IMG/VR virus record: IMGVR_UViG_3300030060_001926
Span: 40,184-82,250 of that record
From: a virus
Length of the DNA stretch: 42,067 nt
Reading direction: 5' to 3' (one strand)
Part shown: in pieces, positions 34,203 through 42,067 of the stretch
How the letters are laid out: the number at the start of each line of letters is the position of its first letter
How positions within the stretch are numbered: position 1 is the stretch's first letter
The notes under the pieces: generated by a model
What the model was told of the DNA's origin: nothing
The model's input: only the letters and a program-made list of their open reading frames with translations
The model's database searches: none
Position numbers and translations under genes: made by a program

Positions 34203-34328
34203 TCACCCCATCTTCTTATAAGAATTCATCTTTCGCTTCTTACCGGCTGCTGGTTTCTTTTTTTTATCGTAACCCGCTTTCTTGCTGTCTTTCTTAGCCA
34301 TAGCTGGCTTTGCTTTTGCGTATGCCAT
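34203..34328 (-). CDS. Tiny lysine-rich protein (41 aa)
   Basis: Frame MAYAKAKPAMAKKDSKK...MNSYKKMG with GGAGG seven bases before the ATG, inside the end of the upstream gene; overlap is TAATG. About 40 percent Lys. Function unknown; the first of the five tiny basic genes. Confidence 0.65.
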   Translation of the reverse strand: MAYAKAKPAMAKKDSKKAGYDKKKKPAAGKKRKMNSYKKMG

Positions 34329-34540
34329 TATCCTACCTCCTTTTTAAATGGAATTGAATCTGTAAATTTACCCTCTAGAAACTCTAAAGCTTCCTTCGGA
34401 ATGTCTTCTAATGTTTCTTTATTGTCTGTAATGACACCTCTAACTACCTGATATAAACCGGGAGTACACTTAGTAGGGTCATTTAAATCATCCATTAAAC
34501 ATTGCATAAGCATGTCATTAAGTTTTTCTACTTTATTCAT
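34328..34540 (-). CDS. Small acidic helical protein, possible small terminase subunit (70 aa)
   Basis: Helical, acidic: LNDMLMQCLMDDLNDPTKCTPGLYQVVRGVITDNKE then EDIPKEALEFLEGKF. The pattern of a helix, then a DP..C/RTPGLYQ turn, then a helix ending DN recalls small terminase or small DNA-binding proteins of T7-like marine phages, and T7 gp18 is of similar size (89 aa). It lies two kilobases before the large terminase, with the basic genes between. The identification is by pattern and place only. Confidence 0.6.
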   Translation of the reverse strand: MNKVEKLNDMLMQCLMDDLNDPTKCTPGLYQVVRGVITDNKETLEDIPKEALEFLEGKFTDSIPFKKEVG

Positions 34541-34558
34541 AATTTAATTTACCTCTTA

Positions 34559-37500
34559 TTAACCGCCATAATAGTTGTTGTACCATTTATTATGAGCACC
34601 ATTAGTAAAGTAGTCCGCATCGTTCGAGCCTTGGGTATACCAAGGCCAAACGTCTGTTGAGTTATCATGGAGATGCGTTCTTTCAAAAATACTTCTACCA
34701 CTATTACTTTCTGATATATACGTATATATAGGGTATCTAAAATCTCGTATACAGTTGCCAGTAATATCACACCTGTTAAATGTTTTATTATCTAGTGGAT
34801 CGCTGCTATTTCCGAAAATCATTCCGTGAGAAGACGTAGACATATTAGTGCCTGAAGGATACGGTCCGTCTCCTTTGACAATATTCCCTACAACATTCAT
34901 GTGTTCTACAAATGATTGAACTTGATTAGTCTCGCATTGTGCTTTAACCCAAATTCCTCTAAAATTGCTTTCATACCAATCCTTTTCAGACGATACTTCG
35001 GTCCCTCCTTGTCTCGTAGCTCCATTAAATAAACCGGCAACCCTTCGAAACGCAGCAGCAGCATGTATGTGGTTGTTAGTAATTTCAAGTCCGTTTACAT
35101 TCTCATTCCCAAGATTTTTTAAAGCATTTGAAAGATACAATGCTTGAAGGCCATATAAAGTACAGTCTTTAATTTTAATTCTATTGGCAACTGGCATAAT
35201 TTCAGTGGCAATTGTGCTCCTTGTCCAATAGCCTCTGATTGCAGAAGAAATTCCTGCTATATTACACTCTGAAACCTCTATCCCACTGTTTAAACTAATA
35301 GTGAATTGTTGTTCGGTAGTACCCATGTATAGCTCAGATCCATTTTCATAAGTACAGGTAAGAACCTTAACAGTGTCGTACCATACAGGAACATAGCCAT
35401 CAGTCAAAACCTGTCCACCGAGTTGCATTCCGTCACCATTCCCCCAGAAAGCCGATGCGCTAAAAACATTGTCTCCGCTAACGAAGCCTCCAACTCTAAC
35501 AAGTTTGTTAATGTTGCATCTTTTTAATTCAAAATGCTCTACTCCACAAACTCTTGAATTATATTTATAGATTTCAATTGCTGATGAATTATAAGAACCG
35601 TCTTTATAGTCTTGGTTTCCATATGGGTCGTCAAAATATCTAGGTGCAGGCCTGTTAGGATTTGGAACAAAAGGAGTAATGTCGCAATCAGTTATTTTTA
35701 AAGAGCCATAAATAAAGGCTCCGCCACACTTGAAAGCACAAACAGAATTTATGTTACAGTTAGTAATATCAATGTTACTGCACCCAAGATATTGCGTCTC
35801 ACTGTGAGCAGTAGCAGACCCTACGTCTACAAATACCGCAACAGTACAAGATTCAAAAGTACAGTCTTTAATTTTAATATTCGAACTAGCCTTTAATCTA
35901 ATACAAGAACTAAGGTGACTAACATTCATGTAGCTACTTCCTCTGCAGTTTTTAAACTTGCAGTTTTCAAAAGTTACATCCTTACAATTTTCTATCAATA
36001 CAGCATACTCACCATTAAAGTTTTCAAATACACAATCTCTAAATATAATGTCGCTTCCGTTTTTAATATGAACACCAGAATGCCTAGACTGAGTTACGTA
36101 AGCCTTATCTCCTCCATAGTTTGCAGAATCAGCGGCAGCAGAAGCCATTGTGCTTACAAAAGTGTCGGCATCTGTAGCACCAGTCAGTGTCATCCATCTG
36201 TTAATGTCTCCTGACTTAGCAACTTTGTGTGTTACTCCGTCTCCTCCAAGATCTGCATCTTGTACTAAGATAGCACCTCCACCACTTTGGTTCATTCCGT
36301 GACCTGTAGGTACTTGGAATGCAAGAGTAGTATTAGCAGTAGTTGTAAATGGAGTAGTACTTTGATCAAAGTCATTTAAGTAAACTGTTTTACCTAATAA
36401 GTCTTTAAACCTCATGTTTAAGAAAGTGACATTTTCAATTTGATTAGCACCGTTTGTGCCTTCTCCCGATCTTTCTACTAAAGATCCTGACTTAATCTTA
36501 CAAGCTGGGGCTTCATCTATAATTAAAGAATCACCATCAGTTGAGTCATTAATACCTATAACCTTTGCTAAGTGATACTGAGCGTGTTCTGTAACTGTGT
36601 CAGCATCCTCCTTTGTTTTTACATTTATTAACGCATCGCCAATAATTCTAATTAAATCTCCTATAGCAAAGTTAGCTACATCAGCTACCTTCATAACAGT
36701 ATCGCCCGGATATAGTTCTGCAGCAGTTGTTGTTTGAAGTTGAGTAGTTGTTCCGGGTTTAAGAACTTGTTTGTCCATGCAAGCATTGTATGATATAAAA
36801 ATACCACCGTCCTTAAGGGTAAGGTGTCTTTTACAAGGCATGACTAATTCTTCGGGGGTTCCATCGGTAGATAAAATAGCGTGGTTTCTGCCTCTAAAGT
36901 TTAAGATAGAAGTAGTAGAGCTAGATGATGCTGTTGTTTGTCCTAGAGTTCCACTAGTCAAGGCGGAGTTAACAGCGGTGTAATCGTGTGTTGCTCCGTC
37001 TGCTGTACCTCCCACAACGCTATCATAAGCTACGCTACTAACAGTGCTAGCTGCCCACCTACTATTTCCGTGATCCCAAGTTAAAGATTGCCCATCGGAT
37101 GGACTCATAGAATCATAGACATCGCTTAGAGCTTTAATGGAAGATCCTGTAGTTAAAACCTTTTCGCCAGAACCAAATGAATTTTCTAACTGAATAGGTT
37201 CCCAAGAGTTCCCATCATAGTAGACCATATCATTACCTGTTGGAGATGTGTCATCTACGTATACGCCACTGAGTTCATCGAACGTAGTATTAACAATAGC
37301 ATCTTCTACGTATTCGCAAGTAGCTGCTTCTCGTTCTGTTCCATCAGAGTTATTGCCAACATTAGCTGTAGGAGTAGCTGCAATCTTTTGACCATCTGCT
37401 AAATCTACAGAACCATCTCCTAGCACTGCTGTAGAGGCGTTGACAATCTGCCAAGCTGAACCGTTATATCTAATTAGGTTTCCGTTAGCAACGCTACCTA

Positions 37501-38452
37501 CTCCCCAGCTAGAGTCAGCTGTTCCTGAGCCTCCGTTATGCCCTACGGTTACACCTGCTGACAGAGTCCCAATACTAGCTGCTGAAACAGTAGTGTCAAT
37601 TACATTGAAAGCACCCTTGTATACAATGCCTGTACCCAAAGAAGTGACAGCGTCATTTAGAAGCTTACCTTGATTAGCCGACAAAGGCTGAGTAGTAGAA
37701 GTACTTGTTACATTATCTTGAGTATTTACCTTAAGACCAGAAGTTCCTTGGCCTAAAGAATCTCCATCTAAGTTAATAGTCAAAGGAGAAGATGCTGTAC
37801 CAGATCCAGACACTCCATTGGCCGAAATAATACCAAGAGTTGTTCCATCAATAAATGCTGGGTCAATTGTTCCGCTAGAGTTTAATACTAAGATACCATT
37901 AGGTCTACCTACAGAAGGGTTCAATGTATGGAAGTTTTTAAAGTAGGTCATTAGTTCTTGGCATATTGTCAATAACTGCTGAGATCCTACATTTAAATTC
38001 TTACTGCTAATCTTTGAACCAGAAGACCAAGTAACTAGGCCACCTACATTGTGGACTTTCTTAAGAACATAGATAGTATCGCTTGAGGAAAGAGCGGGCA
38101 ATGCTACCGCCGCCGCTCGTCCAGACATAGTAGTAGTCCACGAGTAATCCGAGTCTGTTTGAGAGAAAGTAATTGTGCCTCCGCTTAGAGTGTACATTGT
38201 ACTTCCGCTGGTAGAGCTATTAGGCAGCGTGTAAGCAGCCCAAGCTTCATCTGCTGTAATAGCCGGACTAATACTGCTGGTATCAAACTTCCTTACAACG
38301 ATAATTTCATCCTCATTGTTTAGAGTTGACGCTAAATCTGAAGATGAGTCAAGGATACTGCTAATGTCTATAGTATAACCATCAGCAATAACTTCAGTAC
38401 CTGTCTTAGTTATTAAGTTGACCTTATCGTCGTTGTTAGTATACGATGCCAT
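34559..38452 (-). CDS. Tailspike/tail fibre with parallel beta-helix (1297 aa)
   Basis: Host-recognition or depolymerase spike. The N-terminal third is Ser/Thr/Gly-rich with fibre-like repeats (SGSGTASSPLTINLDGDSLGQGTSGLKV). From about residue 780 onward come right-handed beta-helix rungs of the NosD/pectate-lyase kind, with stacked Asn, Cys and Phe ladders (VTFENCKFKNC, IKIKDCTFESC, SNIDITNCNIN, ...ELKRCNINK). No catalytic residues can be assigned. The start has AGGAG seven bases upstream. It lies directly after the gp12-like gene, where T7 instead has the internal virion genes. Confidence 0.85.
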   Translation of the reverse strand: MASYTNNDDKVNLITKTGTEVIADGYTIDISSILDSSSDLASTLNNEDEIIVVRKFDTSSISPAITADEAWAAYTLPNSSTSGSTMYTLSGGTITFSQTDSDYSWTTTMSGRAAAVALPALSSSDTIYVLKKVHNVGGLVTWSSGSKISSKNLNVGSQQLLTICQELMTYFKNFHTLNPSVGRPNGILVLNSSGTIDPAFIDGTTLGIISANGVSGSGTASSPLTINLDGDSLGQGTSGLKVNTQDNVTSTSTTQPLSANQGKLLNDAVTSLGTGIVYKGAFNVIDTTVSAASIGTLSAGVTVGHNGGSGTADSSWGVGSVANGNLIRYNGSAWQIVNASTAVLGDGSVDLADGQKIAATPTANVGNNSDGTEREAATCEYVEDAIVNTTFDELSGVYVDDTSPTGNDMVYYDGNSWEPIQLENSFGSGEKVLTTGSSIKALSDVYDSMSPSDGQSLTWDHGNSRWAASTVSSVAYDSVVGGTADGATHDYTAVNSALTSGTLGQTTASSSSTTSILNFRGRNHAILSTDGTPEELVMPCKRHLTLKDGGIFISYNACMDKQVLKPGTTTQLQTTTAAELYPGDTVMKVADVANFAIGDLIRIIGDALINVKTKEDADTVTEHAQYHLAKVIGINDSTDGDSLIIDEAPACKIKSGSLVERSGEGTNGANQIENVTFLNMRFKDLLGKTVYLNDFDQSTTPFTTTANTTLAFQVPTGHGMNQSGGGAILVQDADLGGDGVTHKVAKSGDINRWMTLTGATDADTFVSTMASAAADSANYGGDKAYVTQSRHSGVHIKNGSDIIFRDCVFENFNGEYAVLIENCKDVTFENCKFKNCRGSSYMNVSHLSSCIRLKASSNIKIKDCTFESCTVAVFVDVGSATAHSETQYLGCSNIDITNCNINSVCAFKCGGAFIYGSLKITDCDITPFVPNPNRPAPRYFDDPYGNQDYKDGSYNSSAIEIYKYNSRVCGVEHFELKRCNINKLVRVGGFVSGDNVFSASAFWGNGDGMQLGGQVLTDGYVPVWYDTVKVLTCTYENGSELYMGTTEQQFTISLNSGIEVSECNIAGISSAIRGYWTRSTIATEIMPVANRIKIKDCTLYGLQALYLSNALKNLGNENVNGLEITNNHIHAAAAFRRVAGLFNGATRQGGTEVSSEKDWYESNFRGIWVKAQCETNQVQSFVEHMNVVGNIVKGDGPYPSGTNMSTSSHGMIFGNSSDPLDNKTFNRCDITGNCIRDFRYPIYTYISESNSGRSIFERTHLHDNSTDVWPWYTQGSNDADYFTNGAHNKWYNNYYGG

Positions 38453-38461
38453 TGCATTCTC

Positions 38462-41179
38462 CTATGTAGTTAAGAATTTGGGAACTCTTTTAAATTTCCC
38501 TGTAACTTCTATGTTTGTTAAGTTCATTGGGTTAGGGTAATCAGATTCAATTTTAATAACAATATCATCTGTAAACCCCATAATTGGAAACTTGAAAGTT
38601 CCATCCTTTTCAAAAACCGTTCCGTCTGAACTTGTATTGTATTCTCCTGTAGAGATATACTCAAAGTTATAAACAGAAGGATCTCTTTCTTTCCTTGCCA
38701 CGCTTATATCGTAGTTACCTGTATTTCTGTGACGAATAACGCCATACCTTAAGTTTAAAGATCCCGGTACAATATTATTCTTTTCATCTCGCAGGAATAA
38801 TGTAGATAACTCTACTTCAGTTTTAAACCTTCTTCCTATATATGCAGAATATTCTCCAGTAAATATACCTTTAACTGTAAGCGAAGCTGCCATACCGTTT
38901 TCTGTTCCTGATGATACCGTACAGTCTACGCTAGAGCCGTCAGAAAATACTACAATATCTGTATTCTGTGAAATAATTAAATCTTGATTAAAAACTTCAA
39001 AAGTAGTCTCATCATTTTCTGGGTCATAGGTTGCTCCTGCTAGAGTAACAAGTGTTCTACTGTCTATTCTTGGGAGTTCTAAATCTTCTGGAATCAAACT
39101 CATTTTTTGAACTTGAAGAAAAGGTCCTCCTTCTGCACTTGTGTCTTCTAAAACTATAAACACACTATCTTCAATACAATTAATAGATTGAATCAAACTA
39201 TTGTTTGGCAAAGTAAAAGTAAAGAAAGCATTCTGTACAATACTTTCGCCCTGTACTTGGTTTCTATAGCAAAAAATTTTATTAGAAGGTTGATCTCCCT
39301 CAACGGCCATAATCATATTATGTGCTGTGGATACTGTAGAAGACCAAAATCTCTCCGGCAAGTAATCTGGTACGTGTCTAGATAATTCAAATGCTTGCTG
39401 ACCTGCTGCTTCAAATCTTTGGAAGTAAATAAACAATCTTTTCTTTGAGAAAAAGAATAAGTTATTGTTCATAACCATTGGCTCTACATCTTCTGTCATA
39501 GGAAAGAAAGAAGTTGGAGCAATTTCAGCAGTCAGTGGAGAGATTTGGTTCTCGGATCCAATTAACTCGTATTGTGTATCTCCTGATGTACCCAAAAAAA
39601 GAAAATCTTTAAATGGTTTTAAGAACGTAATGGGAGTAAATACGTTTGATGATACACTGAGATCAATTGGGTCTGTAAATACAATGTTTGCTGGGTCTTT
39701 TAAGAAGAAATTTGAAAAATCCCCCAGCTCTGAAGAAACTAAAGTATCTTCTGTAGCTAGAAACAATCTATCTCTGTAAAAAGAAATTGCTTTAATAGGT
39801 ACTTGCTTTGCTTTTCCACTTGACTCAGTAAAAAAAGAAGGACCGGGATTGCTTTTTACCGTGCCGCTAGTTCTAGGGTTCCAATCAACCTTTCTAATAG
39901 ACCATTGATTATTTTCTTCGTCTAAAAAGATTTGCATAGGCATTCTTTTTTGGTCAATGACGCTATGTTTATCTGGAGTTCTTACTTTTTCTAGGTAAGG
40001 AGACTTTTCTGTATTAATAACTCTATAAAATCCCGGTGTACTAGACAGGTATGCTTCTGATAAATAAAAAAGCTTACCTCTACCTTCTGGATCTCCGCTA
40101 TTAGGATACAGTTCCTTAAAGGATCTTGCTACAGTATTGATATCACCGTTATTCAAAGTTAAGTCTGATGTAGCAGGAGGAAACTTAAGAGAACTTAATC
40201 TACTTACAGCTTGTCCGAAGTGTAAAGTTAAAGGGTTAGGGTAGATATAGTCGTCTGGAGAAATAAACTCCGACCATTTGTATATATCCTCAAGTACAGC
40301 GTCTTCATCATCTGAAGGAACTCTTTCCCAATCCGTTGGATTCTGACTAGGTCTTGTTACATCTCCGTTGGTAGGTCCCGGTAAAGCATCTGCAGCAACA
40401 TCTTGTTTTACTCTCCATATACCAAACCTTAAATCATCTCTTCCATCTGGATCAGGATCGTTAGCAGGATATATTGACTTTAGATCTGAAGTGTCAATAG
40501 TTTTTTGACCCCAAACAAAATCAGTAAACTCAGTCCATACTTCAGCCTCACCACCTTCATCTACAGAAACAGTTGTTTCATATTCTAATTCAGGACCAGA
40601 AAAATCTGGAGTACTTAATGATCTTGTACCATCTAGATCGTGCATCATACTATCAGTATCCTCATTAATAATCTCACCATCGCTAGTAAACCCTGCTTTT
40701 ACTTCGGTATTTAAAACAAGAACAGAAGATCCTACAGAACAAGCCCTTAGCTTATCTTTTTGAGAACCCTCGCCAAAAGTTAAATACTTAAAAATATCTT
40801 CTGAAATATCTTGGTCTGTAATTTGGGTAGTAATGATATCGTTTTCTATTTTATATACGTATAGAAGTTTTGACCTCTCAACAGCATTAGTATCAATTCC
40901 AATAAGGTATCTTCTTTTAGCCCCGGCATTGTACCAGTACCACCAAAGACCTCCATTCTCTAAGTTATCTATGTCTAACTTGGGTAGTCCTTCTACCTTT
41001 TCAAAACCATTTCTTTTATCAATCGATCTTTCTGTAGTACAAAATACATTGTCTAAATTTTCTGCTTCATTAGGCAATCTTTTATTAGGAGCTTGTTTTC
41101 CCACTCCCCCTGAAAGGGTACTGATTGGGATTTTTGTTGGGAAAAAAGATCTTCTTGATTTTGCTGTTCTCTTAGCCAT
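38462..41179 (-). CDS. Tail tubular protein B (gp12-like nozzle)
   Basis: Forms the tail nozzle. The opening STLSGGVGKQAPNKRLPNEAENLDNV is the family hallmark (T7 gp12 begins with a similar GGVSQQ... N-terminus). The rest is a large beta-rich protein with segments such as FYRDRLFLATEDTLVSSELGDFSNFF and FLKPFKDFLFLGTSGDTQYEL typical of gp12 homologues. 905 aa against 794 in T7. It starts three bases after the gp11-like stop codon, with AGGGG as ribosome site. Confidence 0.9.
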   Translation of the reverse strand: MAKRTAKSRRSFFPTKIPISTLSGGVGKQAPNKRLPNEAENLDNVFCTTERSIDKRNGFEKVEGLPKLDIDNLENGGLWWYWYNAGAKRRYLIGIDTNAVERSKLLYVYKIENDIITTQITDQDISEDIFKYLTFGEGSQKDKLRACSVGSSVLVLNTEVKAGFTSDGEIINEDTDSMMHDLDGTRSLSTPDFSGPELEYETTVSVDEGGEAEVWTEFTDFVWGQKTIDTSDLKSIYPANDPDPDGRDDLRFGIWRVKQDVAADALPGPTNGDVTRPSQNPTDWERVPSDDEDAVLEDIYKWSEFISPDDYIYPNPLTLHFGQAVSRLSSLKFPPATSDLTLNNGDINTVARSFKELYPNSGDPEGRGKLFYLSEAYLSSTPGFYRVINTEKSPYLEKVRTPDKHSVIDQKRMPMQIFLDEENNQWSIRKVDWNPRTSGTVKSNPGPSFFTESSGKAKQVPIKAISFYRDRLFLATEDTLVSSELGDFSNFFLKDPANIVFTDPIDLSVSSNVFTPITFLKPFKDFLFLGTSGDTQYELIGSENQISPLTAEIAPTSFFPMTEDVEPMVMNNNLFFFSKKRLFIYFQRFEAAGQQAFELSRHVPDYLPERFWSSTVSTAHNMIMAVEGDQPSNKIFCYRNQVQGESIVQNAFFTFTLPNNSLIQSINCIEDSVFIVLEDTSAEGGPFLQVQKMSLIPEDLELPRIDSRTLVTLAGATYDPENDETTFEVFNQDLIISQNTDIVVFSDGSSVDCTVSSGTENGMAASLTVKGIFTGEYSAYIGRRFKTEVELSTLFLRDEKNNIVPGSLNLRYGVIRHRNTGNYDISVARKERDPSVYNFEYISTGEYNTSSDGTVFEKDGTFKFPIMGFTDDIVIKIESDYPNPMNLTNIEVTGKFKRVPKFLTT

Positions 41180-41182
41180 AGA

Positions 41183-41845
41183 TTATCCCCTGTTAGAAGT
41201 TCGCCAGTACCTAAGTGCTTGTGAAGACCTAGGATAATCATTCCGAGATCTAGCTGCTTGCAGTTTAGCCGAGGCAGCAGTAAACACAGATCTCCTTCTA
41301 TCATCTAGATCAGCAGCTTTACCTTTACTTTGATAAAACATTTCCATTTCTTTAAGATAGTTATCAGCATCTCCGTCACCTTGAGTAACTAGCTGGTATT
41401 GACGAGCAGCTGAAGATAGTATAGCTCTTTGTACAGGTGTATCCATGTCCTCCCAAGGAAGAGAAAGAATCAATTCATATCTGTATTCTGTATTAGTATC
41501 CCACTCATCACTTTGATCCGTAACATTCCAAAGGTATTTGTTTGTGCCTGTACCTTTTAAGATACCAATAATATTATAACCATCGTTGTTATTATGAAAG
41601 CTAATAAGCTCTGCTGAAATAGCATCTGCATTAATTACGATTTTGCCCTTAGCATCTAGTGTAATTTTTTTAATCAGTTTATTGTTTGCAATGCCTCGGA
41701 TTTGAAAGTCCCTGACAAATTGATCAAGAACAAACAAAGCAGTTTCGGTATCAAGCCCCGAGTTTTCATCTAGATCAGGAACTAAGGATTCTCCTGCCAT
41801 CAGAAGCATGTGATTTACTGCGTCAAGTTTACTAATGTCTCCCAT
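41183..41845 (-). CDS. Tail tubular protein A (gp11-like adaptor)
   Basis: Adaptor ring between portal and nozzle. The start LDAVNHMLLMAGESLVPDLDE and the block ETALFVLDQFVRDFQIRGI are typical of the gp11 family, as are QRAILSSAARQYQLVTQGD and the Lys/Arg-rich C-terminus ending RSSQALRYWRTSNRG. 220 aa (T7 196). The start is preceded by TAGGAGGAT. It follows the capsid terminator and begins the tail operon. Confidence 0.9.
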   Translation of the reverse strand: MGDISKLDAVNHMLLMAGESLVPDLDENSGLDTETALFVLDQFVRDFQIRGIANNKLIKKITLDAKGKIVINADAISAELISFHNNNDGYNIIGILKGTGTNKYLWNVTDQSDEWDTNTEYRYELILSLPWEDMDTPVQRAILSSAARQYQLVTQGDGDADNYLKEMEMFYQSKGKAADLDDRRRSVFTAASAKLQAARSRNDYPRSSQALRYWRTSNRG

Positions 41846-41861
41846 GAGGATCCTCCTATAT

Positions 41862-41901
41862 ATTAAGAAAGCCCCCCTCCACCCGTTAAGGCAGAGAGGG
41901 G
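41862..41901 (-). terminator. T-phi-like terminator after the major capsid gene
   Basis: Minus-strand hairpin CCCCTCT/GGAGGGG with inner GCC-TTAAC-GGGT and a T-rich run GGCTTTCTT. It lies exactly where T7 has T-phi (behind gene 10) and keeps the TAACGGGT core found in T7 T-phi (TAAACGGGT). It allows read-through to tail genes while boosting capsid mRNA, by analogy. Confidence 0.8.
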
Positions 41902-41931
41902 TATGTGTTGTCTAACAATCAGACTTTAATA

Positions 41932-42067
41932 TCACTGGGCTTCGACGTACTCACCGACACCGACACCACCAGAAGCTCCATCCATTTCTGCAAGTGCAGC
42001 AATTTCGGCTCGGGTATCAGTTGCACTAGCAGTTGCATCCATTGTGTGGATAACAGCTGCACACTCA
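41932..42067 (-). CDS. C-terminal end of probable major capsid protein (partial)
   Basis: The open frame entering from the right edge ends ...RAEIAALAEMDGASGG and GEYVEAQ, 44 residues seen. Identification rests on position: next upstream of the T-phi-like terminator and the gp11-like gene, as gene 10 in T7. The sequence itself is too short to prove it; a capsid decoration protein is the alternative. Confidence 0.6.
   Translation of the reverse strand, partial: ECAAVIHTMDATASATDTRAEIAALAEMDGASGGVGVGEYVEAQ

Noticed and set aside
42044-42052. DnaA-box 9-mer TTATCCACA near the right edge
   Set aside because: It lies within the probable capsid coding frame (codons for Val-Ile-His-Thr), so it is probably chance; it also weakens the case for the copy at 8876.
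1-42067. CRISPR arrays, insertion sequences, integrase genes
   Set aside because: No regularly spaced repeats, transposase or integrase motifs were seen on either strand.

Overview
The window looks like part of a T7-like podovirus (Autographiviridae-type) genome. All convincing genes lie on the minus strand, so transcription runs from position 42067 down to 1. The body of the genome is AT-rich. Major capsid (tail end only), tail tubular proteins A and B, a beta-helix tailspike, the large terminase, internal virion proteins, a holin-like protein, ThyX and a T7-type RNA polymerase can be recognised from sequence motifs or gene order. The host cannot be named. A Caulobacter PilA-like mini-pilin and the small basic protein families (familiar to me from marine phages) hint at an aquatic, possibly alphaproteobacterial host; this is inference only.

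Layout in transcription order. 42067-30733: capsid 3' end, a T-phi-like terminator, gp11-like, gp12-like, tailspike, a small acidic protein (possible small terminase), five tiny lysine-rich proteins coupled by overlapping stop/start codons, an unknown 283-residue protein, a 44-residue Cys-containing protein and the large terminase. 30656-10399: a gp14-like internal virion protein, two smaller proteins, a ~1334-residue protein and a 4719-residue giant with an HELGH zincin motif and hydrophobic C-terminal segments. 10347-9872: a holin/spanin-like membrane protein and a Flp/PilA-like pilin. Relative to T7, tailspike and terminase have moved ahead of the internal virion proteins.

9830-5165: a GC-rich island. 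It carries a membrane-anchored zinc-ribbon protein, a 123-residue unknown, a second, compact and highly divergent single-subunit RNA polymerase (617 aa, all four catalytic signature residues apparently kept), an 84-residue basic protein, long structured non-coding leaders, and about 0.9 kb of gene-free sequence packed with hairpins and long-range helices. That block ends in a tRNA-like T-arm and D-arm in permuted order and is a candidate giant ornate non-coding RNA of the GOLLD/ROOL kind. Three intrinsic terminators in the island share a core with the one behind the capsid gene, which ties the island to this phage and argues against simple misassembly.

5101-1: AT-rich again. Four small overlapping genes lead into a DUF932 gene, a very strong stem-loop terminator, an unknown 157-residue gene, thyX and the main T7-like RNA polymerase, which runs off the left edge.

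Working model (inference): the island sits where a T7-like phage would have its early region, so the compact polymerase and structured RNA may act early or drive a separate transcription programme, while the conventional polymerase drives middle and late genes. The most unusual elements are the two-polymerase arrangement, the structured RNA block and the phage-encoded pilin-like protein.
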